Part shown: in pieces, positions 20,175 through 32,100 of the stretch
Numbering within the stretch: the first letter of the stretch is position 1
Layout: every line of letters starts with the position of its first letter
DNA from: Rhodopirellula baltica
GTDB taxonomy: Bacteria > Planctomycetota > Planctomycetia > Pirellulales > Pirellulaceae
Assembly (NCBI GenBank): GCA_002901265.1
Contig: PPHI01000043.1
Span: forward strand, 18,795-82,794
Length of the DNA stretch: 64,000 bases
Direction of reading: 5' to 3'
Program-made: the position numbers and the translations under genes
Notes under the pieces: generated by a model
What the model was told of the DNA's origin: nothing
The model's database searches: none
What the model saw: the letters and a program-made list of their open reading frames with translations, nothing else

Positions 20175-23100
20175 TCTGGGGCAATTGCCGACGAATCAAA
20201 GGTACTGATCGAGTCAAACAATGGCGCGATCGTTGTCGCGTCGCCGCGCAGCCCCGTCTGCACGGCAATCGCCGGACCTGGAACGAGGTCTGGTACCTTG
20301 TTCTCGATGTTCGGAAATGCGAATTCAAACACCGTGTAGGGCGTGTCGACGTTGGCGAGGTTTTCGATCGCGAAACCGTAAGCTCCTGTTGCCCCCAGAT
20401 CGATTTGACTGGGACCGCCAACCCCGACGTTCGAGGCCAATACATCAGCGGACTCGACTTGGAACCGGTACGGGTCGATGGCAACACGTCCGTCGGGATG
20501 CAGCACTTCGACATCGTATAAACCCTGTGGTGCGCCACGCAGATCAAAGACCGCGATCATTTTTGTCGCGTCAACTCGGTTCACGCTGACCGGCGCAAAT
20601 TCGGCAAGGCTGGGCCGGACCAATCGAATCGCCGCTTGCTCGGGGAACTCGGCGCCATCAACGGTGATCGTGACGTATCGATCATCACCGCCAGAGTCGG
20701 GCGAGACTCCGGTGATCCCGAACGGTAGCCGCGTTGCGGTTAAATCGACGTCGTATTCACTTCGCAATCGAGGATCATAGTCACCATCTTCGGTATCGAT
20801 GCGCACTCCCGCTTGGGCAAGCAGGAAGTACCGTCCGCCCAACGTTTCCGGGATCACCAACGTTTGATCCGCGTTCAAGTACCCTTCGTACGCGGCGTCA
20901 TAATCGAACGGCGAAGGCAATCGCTCGTAAGCGACATAAAGCTCGTGTGATCCGACATCGTCTAAACTGTCGAGACTGATTTCGATCGTTTGTCCCGGAG
21001 ACGCGTCAAACTGAAACAGTCGGCTGACACCCTGTGCGAGTTTGTCACCAAGCGGCACATCCAGTCGCAACACCGGTATGGTGACGTCAACGACATCCGC
21101 CGACGTCAAGTTATTGTTCCGATTGTTTTCGCCTTCGACGACATCATCAAAAATGTCTGTTCGAACGATGATTCGGTAACCATCCGGCAACACAGCTGGC
21201 ACTTCAAAATCCAGCGTCGACGTGTATTGCTCTCCCGGTTGCAACGTCCGAACGCCTGGTGACTCGACACGTCCAAGCAACTGGTCGCCAATGTCCCACA
21301 CATTGTCGGCCGACAAGTACGCCGCATCAGCAACGCGGGCCTGCGTCTTCGCATTGCCGCGATTTTCGACAGTCCATGAAACGCTGGCGACGTCGCCTAC
21401 ATTCGCGGAGGTCGGCGCGATGATACTGATTACTTGCAAGTCGGACGGAGGCGGTTCGACAATCAGAATCGCACTGTTCGACACCGTGATATTATTGGTT
21501 TCATCACTCTCGATCACTTCGCCGTCTGGCCGGGCCGATTGTGGGATATCTGTCTGGACGATAATGAAATAGTCACCGGTGATTCCACGAGGCATACGTG
21601 CCGAGGTCGACACAGTGACGGTTTCTCCGGCCGACAACGGAGAATCGCGTCGGATCTGTGCGATATAGTGGTCGCTCGACGGATCCAGGAACCGATCTCG
21701 CGACAGATAGACGCGATCAAAGAATGGCGTCTGCGAATCAGGCACCGCACCGCCATCGTTGCTGATTGAATAGCTGAAATGGATGTCGTTTCCAACTCCG
21801 ATCACATTCACCGGTGGTGACGATTGGCTGACAAAGTCGACCGTGTCGACCACCAAATCAGGAGCTTCGACGTATTGAATGTCTAAAGGGGTGATCGCTT
21901 GATTGTCGCCCTCGTCGTTGAACTCTTCGACGACATCGGTGATTCCTTGAAGCCGAATGTTGCCTTCGGCGATCGGGTACGGCAGCGGACGGAAGTAGGT
22001 TTGATTCCGAAAAATTGCGTCCGTTTCGGCGATGACATAGAACTGCCCACCGATGTTGTACGGCAAACGGACTTGTAACTGCACGTCATAGCTTTCGCCA
22101 ATCGCCAGTGCGCCTTCACGGAATGCTTCGCCCAACCAAATGTCATAAGCGTCCGAGGACGTGTCCGTCGAAAGGTAAACTCGATCGGGCCATTTCGACT
22201 GACGTGTCTGACGCGTCCCGTTGTTGGTGACGGTGAACGAAACATCCATCAACGATCCGCTGTTCGGATCAGTGGGCACCGCCGACAAATTCGAGATCGT
22301 CAAATTGGGTTCGGCATACTGAACCGCGATCTCATTGGACGTTCCGAAGTTATTTTGTTTTTGGCCTCCTTCCCAAACACGCGATTCGAAGTACGTCGGC
22401 CAACTCGGAAAACTGTCTTTTCCAAAGGCTGACAGGTTGGGCACACCTCGGCGAACCGAAATGTTTACAAAGACATGTGCGTACCATTTGCCGCTACTTC
22501 CGGGCGGCGACAGAACCGTGACGTTGTCGTTGTACGTCGAACCGACGTCGAGTGGTCCGTCGAGTACCTTGGTTTTGGTCGCAACGAGTGAAGCGCGTGT
22601 GTGGTCAAAGACGGGGTCTTGAGACAAAAAGACGAATTGCGTCAGGCTGCGTGTTTCCGCGTAGGTCGCCAAGTTGCCGGTATTGCGGACCGTCCAGTTC
22701 ACCTGAATCGGCTCACCCGAAAAACTAGTAGGTGATGCGGATACGGATTGCACCGTCAAATCGGCGATCCCGTCGGTGATCGCTGCCGCAGCAGAACCGA
22801 CGTTGTTGTCGGTGAACGGCCCCTCGTAGACTTGTACCAGGGTATTGCTTGGGCCGGCCAAGATCGCGACAAGCTCGGATCGAGAAAACTTCTTGATGTC
22901 ACCGATTTGCGTTTCACCTATCGGTTTACCGGTGGCAGCTTCGACGCGTTTCAATACCGCAGCGACTTCCTGAAGGAACTTTTCTTCTTCGGTGAGCGCG
23001 ACTCGCGGATCAACATTGGTCCGAACCAGCAAGTATTGTCCCTTGGCCGAAGGCGGCAACGTAAACTCGGCTTCCTGCGAGTATTCTTCGCCCGTCTGGA

Positions 23101-26100
23101 GTCGCCCGGAATGCGGCAAAGCGAAGACCAGCTGATCGCCGGAATCGAACACTGGGTCATCCGAGACATACACAGCGTCCGCCCAGTTTTCACGATCGGT
23201 CGCGGTGGGCCCGATGTTGTCGACTGTCCACGAAAGCGAGACCGGTTGCCCACCGACCAGTGGATCAGTGCTCAACACATCAACCGTGCGTACACGTAGG
23301 TCAGACGGAGGCGTTAGCAGGACATTGATCGGAGTGCTTGTGTAATTGTTGCCCTCGAGATCATTCGGTGCGTCAGGATTAGTATTCTCGGCGAAGGCGA
23401 CTTCGTAGACGCTTCGGTAGCCGTCCGCATAAACGGTCAAGAAGTACTGCCCGGTCAGGCCCTTGGGGACGCTTACATTAGTGGTCGCTTCATACGACTC
23501 ACCGACATCAAGAACCCCGGTGTGACGGAACGTACCAATTTGACGGTCACCACGTCCTGGCTTTGGACCATCTGTTCCTAATGTCAACCAGATTTGATCG
23601 GTCCAAGAACCTGGGTCCGTTACGCCTGTGCCGCGGTTGGTGACTTTGTAGCGAACCGTGAAAGAACTGTTGTCGAACGTGTCGGCAGGTCCGCTGACGA
23701 AATCAGCGACCAGATCTGGCGGAGGAACCGGATTGGCATCGATCGCAACTGCGGATGAATCACGGTTGTTTCCATCATTCGGAAACTCGTCAACATTGCC
23801 TTTGGCGTCGGTTTCAACCAAGACAAACCAATTTCCAGAAATCGCTCTTGGTATCAGAAACGATCCCGTCGTCGTGTACTCGGTCGCACCACCATTGGGC
23901 GAACCGGCGAACGCCAAAGCGGACCCGTTCTGAAATTCGCCCAATAGGATCGCGCCAGAGGTACTGCTGGAGGATGACGAAAGCCAAACGCGATCGGTCC
24001 ATCGACTACCACCGGAAGGTGTATCTGCGGTCCCGGCATTGCGAACCGTGAACTGAACGTCGATTGAGGTTCCTGCGGTGACCATACCGCCGTATTGACT
24101 ATCGACCGTTACCTGCAGATCCGGGCGAGGACGGTAATTCAAAAGCAAAGCATCCGACACACCCGTATTGTCAGTCTCGACCGCCTCGATCACTTGATTG
24201 CGATAGTCTGTCTCGACATAAACTTTGAACTGCCCTGTCGCTCTTGGCAGCGTCACCAGTTCGGTGCGACGGATCGAATTGCCTGGACCAAGTGAGTCGG
24301 TAAAGTCAAACGTTCCGAGCAGATAGCTGATCGCCGAATTGTCTGTCGATTTTAAGTAGACGCGATCAACCCAACCGCCTTCGGTCGCACCGTTGCCATC
24401 AAGCGCGTCATTTTCCACCACCCAACTGATTTCAATCTGGCTCCCATCGAAGAATCCTTCCGGCGCATTGGGGATGATGACTTCGTTGTTTTGAATGATC
24501 AGGTTCGCGGTCGGTGGCACGTAAGTGACATCGAATTGTCCGCTACGCGCTTGGTTGCCGCCTTGATCGTCATAACCGCCATACAAAAATTCGTACGGCC
24601 CTCCCGTTCGCACGTAGACGTAGTAGTCGCCGTCCAAATCGCGTGGCAGTTCGAACGATTCAGTTCGGGTGTAGGAAGCCCCCACGGCCAACGCGCCACC
24701 ATGTGTGCTGCTGCCGATCAGCCGTAAATCAGTCCCGTCATCTTTCTTTGAAACGTAGACGTAGTCGGTCCAGGTATCACGATTGGTGGTCGCGATCCCG
24801 CGATTTCCAACGGACCAATTCACCTCTAGCGGTTGCCCCGAAGTAGGCTGTGTTTGCGTGTTGACGGTAACATCACTGACAAACAAGTCGCTGTAAGTGC
24901 TGGTCGCGACATCAACCGGATGGTTTGGTGTTCCGATATTTGACGCATCATTTTCAAGCTCGTAGACGGCGTCCGTGGCATCGGTTTGCACATACAGTGT
25001 GAACCGACCGGTCGTCCGAGCGGCAAGAGCAATGATTTCGGTACGGGAGTAACTTTGTCCTGCGGGTACGGCACCATCGTGCTGGAACTCGCCAATCAAA
25101 CGGTCGTCCGCATCACCGAAAATATCGTCGGTTGAAAGGTAAACGCGATCCGTCCAGGAATCAGTTCGCCCCGGACCGGCACCGACGTTTTCGACCGTCC
25201 AGCTGACTGTCAAATCCACCGGATCACCGATCAACAGTTCTGGGGCAGTCACCTCCGTCACCGTTAAGTCTGCATACGGGAACCCTGTAACCTCGATCAC
25301 GGCTGAAGCGGTCCCGATGACTTCACCATCCCCTTCCGCCACTTGATTGGCAGCGTCCGGGACAACAATCAGATTCCATGAACCAGAGATTCCGTCCGGG
25401 AGAGTAAGACTGATTTGCCGCGCGACACTGGCGTCAACCGCGAGATCTGCTGTGGCAATGGCCTCGCCGAGTAATTGATCATCATTCGAAAACGCATCAT
25501 CGCTGGACAGATAAACGCGATCGATCCAAGTCGATGAAGCTGTCGCGTCTCCTTGATTGAAATCTTCCCAGCTGACCAACAATGATTCTCCGCTGGTCGG
25601 CGTTACGCCTGGCTGTAGCGTGATCGCTTGAATGATCAGATCCGGAAGTGGCTTTTCCTGAACCGACAGCAGGTTCACACTTGACGAAACGTTGTTGTTT
25701 TCGACCGTCGGTTCGTAGACCACATTGGTTGAGTCCGCTTCGACCAAGACGTACCAGTCTGAAAGTGTCACATAGCTAGGGATCAAAACCGATCGGGTCG
25801 TGGTATAGGAAGCGTCTGACTCTAGGGCACCGTTGTGGGTAACGCTGCCCAGTAAAATATCGTTCCCGCGATTCTGGTCGCTACTCAAATAGACGCGATC
25901 AACCCAAGAACTCACGGCCGTGGTTGCCGATCCGTCATTGCGCACACGCCAAGTGACATCGACGGTCGCACCTCGGTAAGCAAGCGCCGGAATACTGATC
26001 GCATCGACGATCAAGTCGGCCGGTGGCGCCGCTGCCTCGATCGTCAAAGGACTTGTCAGCAAGTTGTTCGACTCGTCCTCTTCAAACACCTGTTCGGCCC

Positions 26101-29100
26101 GATCAACCATAACGAACAGCGTGTACTCACCCGATTCGATAAACGGAGTTTCGAACTCGATGGTTGCATCGTAGGATCCGTCAACAAGCAAGTCGACTTG
26201 TCGGTTTAAGGTACGAATAATGATGTCGTCGCTATCGCCATAGACCGCGTTTGTGGACAGCACCAATCGGTCTGACCAAGGGTTCAGCGCGTCCGAAGCA
26301 CCCGTGTTCGAGACGGTGTAGTTGACGGAAATCAGTTCGCCGTTGAATGCCGTTGTCGGAATGTTGTTCGGCGTGATGACAAGGTCCGGCGCATCCAACC
26401 GCAAAATCCCGCGCGCTTGATCTTCACTAGGCTCCGCGCCAATACCATCGCCGTCTTGATCCATTAAGTTTCCGACGACATCGTTGATCAGCGGCCCCAG
26501 CGTAAACGAGTAAGCGCCGAGCGCCGTTTGTTTCGCGAACGAGACACGGAACTCCGTCGACGACATCATGATGATTTGACTGATCGGGATCGCGCCGTTG
26601 GGACCGACGAGCGTAATGTCTTGCGGCGTAAACGTCGCCGGATTGATCGGCTCGTCAAACGTGTAATCGATATAGTCGTACGGCTTGTTGACGAAATCCG
26701 GAACGAAGCTTGCCAACTTTGGACCGACCGAATCGATTGCAAAGAAGTCGGAATAAGCGTCTTGGCCTGCTTCGCCGGTAATCCCGTCACGATCCTGGTC
26801 CATCGGCAGCCCACCGAGGTCTTCGATGTTGGGGCCGACTTCGATTGTGTAGTTGCCGTTTTCTGATTGTGCAGCGAAGCTGACTTCATAAGTACGGCTT
26901 CCAACTGCGGTGATGTTTGTCACCGGGATTTGGCCGGAAGGACCGACCAAACGCAAATCGGCAGCCGTAAAGCTGCTCAAGTTCACCGGTTCGCTGAACG
27001 TGATCTGGGCAGTCGACAGTCCCGGCCCAACGGTATTCATCGGCGAGAAATTGGTGACATAAGGTCCGCCGCCAGCGATTTCCAAACTACCAAAATACCG
27101 GTCATCAAGTTCACCTTCGACGGCATCGCCGTCGGAATCCATTCGGTTGCCGGCAAGGTCCGTGATGTCTGGCCCGATGGCAAATTGGTACACGCCGTCT
27201 TGCGTCGTCCGTTCAACGATTACTCGGAAGACAGTCGGAGAAATTCGCACGATGTCGGTGACAGTGACCTCCCCGCCGGGACCGGTGATTCTCGCGTCAC
27301 TTGTCGCGAAACTGTCAGGATCGATCGCGACGTTAAACGTGATATCGAACTCGGTCAAAGCCGAATTGATCGTGCCTGTCGGGGTTTGGCTGACCACGCG
27401 AAGGGGGTCACGTGTCACGCTGATGCGATTGGTGTAGCGATCCTCAACCGCCTCGCCGCTGAGCCCGTCAGCATCTTGATCCAACAAGTTTCCTTGGACA
27501 TCTTTTACTTTCGGATCAATCTCTAACTCGTACACGCCGTTTTGAGGCTGCGCCGAGAAATCAAGTCGGAATCGAGTATTCGTCGCGTCAAGCGTCTTCA
27601 CGGCGTTGATGGTGATCGCTTGGCGTGGCAAATGCGCAGCGGACCGAACGGCCAAACCGTCATTCACGGTATCGCCGATCAGTTTGAAGTCAGCGTCAAA
27701 GGCGGCTTTTACACCTGGGGCTGCAGACAGCTCCAATGCACTACCACCTGACCCCTGGAAATAAACCATTCGAAGCGGGTAGTCGCCAGCTTCCGGAAAA
27801 GTGAACGTCACCAGATCGGTTTGGAATCCTCGCGTCGACGCATACTCCGTTGAGAAGTCACCGATTTCGAGACGGTATCCGTCGTCGGAGCCGATCGCGA
27901 ACGTCCATTCGCCAGCGGTAGGAATCGAAATCGTTGCGATTGCATCGACCGCGAAGTAGCTGCCTTCGATCAAGAGCGGCAAGTTGTCAGTGAAATTGCC
28001 AACCGTCGTTCCGGTATTCAGTTGCCCTTGTTGCTCGATTACGGTCTGCAGATCCAATAAACCAGAATCAAGCAACTTGACTGCCGCGGCGAGCGTTGAG
28101 AACGAGTTTTTCGCTTTCACCGCACGAACGCTGAAACCGGGCTGGATGTCGCTAGGTTCGTGCGCGTCGCGAGCCGCCACGATTTCAGGCGGATAGATTC
28201 GGATTGAGTCCGTTGTCAGTGAAGCCGGATCGATCGCTTCGTCAAACGTGATTTCGATGCTCGACAAAACTTCGGAACTGGTTCCCGAAGGCGTTTGCGA
28301 AATGACACGTGGCCCGGTCTTATCAACCCCCAACACCACGAAAAAGACGTCATCTTGCGCTTCGCCAGCAATCCCGTCTGCATCTTGATCCATCGCCGTG
28401 CCGACGGTTCCGACCACGTTCGGACCGATGGAGACGGTGTATGAACCTTCGAGCAAAAAATCATTGCTAAACGTTAATACGACGCTTCGGTCATTCAGCC
28501 GGTCGACCTTCTGAACCGACAATGCCATCGGTCCAGTGACCGAGACATCTTCAGGTTGAAACGAACTGAAATCGATCGGTCGATCAAAGACAACGTTCAG
28601 CTTGGCTTTGGGCACGAATGGGTCAAGCGTCCCGCTGTCACGCAGAGAAAGGATCTCCGTTGCGGAGACGCTCCGTTCAATCACGGACACTTCATCAATC
28701 TTGCCGGTGAAGAAGTTGCCGTTGTTGTAATTCGAACTGGCGATCCGTATGCGGCGAGATGTCGGGACATAGGCGGTACCGACATCGACGCTGTTTTTCA
28801 GTTGGCCATCGATGTAGATCGAGAGCGTCGTCCCTGCCAAAGTCGCAGCGACATGAGTCCAAACGTCCGTTGACGCAGCGATTCCGCTATCCAGCATCGC
28901 CCCGTTTTTGTAGCGAGCGACATAGTTTCCCGCTTCGATTCCGATCGACCAGTCTCGTCCTTCGTCGTTACCGCCAACGATGTTGTGATGCTGGTCCGTG
29001 GTGACGATGGTCGGATACACCCATGCAGCCAACGTCCAATCGGACGCCGGTGCCCAGGCACCAAGATCGACGTAATCGCCGTCGCCATCGAACGCGAACG

Positions 29101-32100
29101 CCGAACCGGTATCGTGGCCGGCTGCATAGCTAGTATTGCCAGCTAGTGTACCGTTACGAGTTCCCCACTGATCCGTCGCGGTGTTCTCCGCTTTGTATTG
29201 GTGATGTGGTAGCTCGCTTGTCACGCCGTCGCGGACGACGTAGCTGACTTGTGGTCCGACCGAGATTGCTGGCGGGCTGGTCAGGAAGTTTGAGTAATTG
29301 ACGTAGTCCGATACATTTTCACCATCGGGATTGTCATTACTCGTTCCATCTGCACTGGACGGATCGTTGGGACCGAGAGGGCTTCCCCACCAATTGTTTT
29401 CGAAATTGGCCAAATCAGGATCATTGCCAGCGTTACGAACCGCGAACGTGTTACCGTCGAAAAAGCTGTTCGTCACCGACGCGGACTGACCGTTGGCGAT
29501 GTAGATGCCAGAATCGTTCACACCGTTGTTGCCAACGACCACGATTCCCGAAGCGGTCAAACTTCCGCTGACAACTTCGATGCCACCATGCCCATTTCCC
29601 GAAGTCGTCGCGGTGTCGATACGACCGCCTAACATTTCGACATTGGCACCATTCACAACCCCAAGTCCGGCTCCATACGACTGGTCGATCACAATGTCCG
29701 TGAGCGTCAGATCGGCTTCGGCGCGAATCGCGTATGAATCGCCAGTACCGACTCCGTCGCCGTTATTGTCACCTGCAAATCGCACGTGCACGTTCGATAG
29801 ATCGCTTCCTGGATCGCTAATGACCAGGCCTTCCCAATAGCCTGGATAGATAGCGCTATTGCCGTTCCCGGTCGCGTCGCCGCCAACGGTATCGTCAGCA
29901 GCCGCGGTAAAAACGATCGGCAACTGGGGTGTGCCAATCGCTTGGAGCGTCCCTCGTTCAATATCCAGAATGTATCCGTTGTCGAACTTAACGACGGTCC
30001 CGGCCGCAATCGTTAGGTTCGCAGGACTGTCGGTCGATGCTGTGCCGACGCGCAGATCGCCGCCAACGATATGGATCGGTAGATCTCCATAATCCCAGCT
30101 CCGATCCGAACTCAGCACGCCAGCAGGAATCCAAATCCGATCGCCGCCCAAATTCCCGCTTGCAGTCAGTTGGCTGACATTCGGATCGGCGTCAAGGTGG
30201 AAGTAGTAGGCCGCTCCATAATTGTCTTCGGCGTGAACATTCTGCAGCGTTGGTGCACCTGAAAAGACTTCAATGCCGCGAGAATATCCGTTGGTTATCT
30301 TCACGTTGGTCAGGCGAGTTTGTGTTTCTGGCTCCGTGCCGGTGTGAACGAGTTCGATCGAGCCTGTTGCACCAGTGCCTACGCCGTCGCCGTTGTTGTC
30401 ACCGGCATAGCGGACTTCAACGTTTTCGAGGACATTCCCAGGGCCTTGCAGACGCAGCGACTCCCAATAGCCCGGATACGGCTGACTGTCGGTGCCGTCA
30501 CCGTTGCTGTCTCCACCGGCGCTGTCGTCTGTCGCTGCCGTAAACACAACAGGATTACTTGGTGTTCCGATTGCGACCAATGTTCCGTCGGTCGCATTGA
30601 TCCGATATCCCGGAAGCAATTTAACGACCGTGCCAGCAGCGATATCAAGCGTGACATCGTCGCCACCGCTTGGCTTCGTGACGGTGAGATCACCCGAAGT
30701 GATGTGGATCGGCAGCGAGCCGTAATCCCAAGTCCGATTCGTCTCGAGCGCACCTGATTGTATCTCGATTCGGTCGCCAGCCAGATTTCCTTTTGCAGTC
30801 AGCCCAGACGTGTTCGGATCGGCAATCAGGTTGAAGTAATAAGGAACTCCGTAGCCGTCTTCAACGTAAAGGTTTTGCAGGGTCGGTCGACCGGCATAAA
30901 CATCAATTCCGTTTTCGTAAGACTTGGCGATCTTTACCGAAGTCAGTTGTGCTTGCTCACTTGCTATACCGCCGACATAGTTGACAGCGATCGCCGGCAC
31001 TCCACCGACACCGACACCATCGCCGTTGTAGTCGCCAGCATAGTGAAGCTCGACGTTAACCAACCGGTTGTTCGGTCCGGTCAGTACAAGCCCTTCCCAG
31101 TAGCCCGGATACGCGGCGCTGGACGCAGCGTCGCCATTGCTGTCTCCGCCATATTGGTCGTCTGTAAATGCTGTGAATACGATCGGTTCGGAAGGTGTTC
31201 CGACCGCATGCAACGTTCCGGTCGTCGCGTAGATCGCATGCCCGTAGTCCATCTTGACGATCGTGTCAGGTGCAATCGTCAAGACAGCCGGAATTCCATT
31301 GGCATCGCTTTCGATCGCCAAATCGCCGGAAAGAAACACTGGCAAGACGCCATAGTCCCATGTGCGATCTTCCTGCAACGTTCCGCCGTCGATCTGAATT
31401 CGGTTGCCACCCAGGTTCCCAATTCCGGTTAAATCATTGGTTTGCGGCGCAGCGTTCGCAAAGAAGCGGAACGGGATTCCGTACGAGTCGTGAACATGGA
31501 TCGAGTCCAGGACTGGCGCGCCACTGACTACGTTCACACCGTTGGAATACGCACGGGTGATGTTGATGTGCCGCAATTCGTTTTGCAGGAGCGGATCACG
31601 ACTATCAAAATTGACGTTGATCACCGGGACGGCACCGACGCCAACTCCGTCACCGTTGTAGTCACCGGCATAGCGAATGTTGACATGCTCCAACCGGTTG
31701 TTTCCAGTTTTTAAATCAAAGCCTTCCCAGCGCCCTGGATACGGTGCGGTTGCGTCGCCATCCCCGTTTGAATCACCCGCGATGGCGTCATCAGTAAGTG
31801 AAGTGAACACGATCGGCAGTGACTCTGAACCGACCGCCTGGATCGTCCCAGAAGTCGTGGTAATCAAAGCGCCACTACGCATTTTGATGACGGAACCGGC
31901 GGCGATCGTTAAGTCGACCGGGTCTTCATTGGCATCGGGCCCGACCGCCAAATCCCCCGCGACGTCAATCGGCAATGCACCATAGGCCCAATTACGATCG
32001 GACTTCAGGACGCCACCGTCGATCACGATTCGGTCACCGGCTTGATTGCCACTGCCATTGATCCGCAACACTTGCGGATCGGCGATCAACGCAAAGTGAT

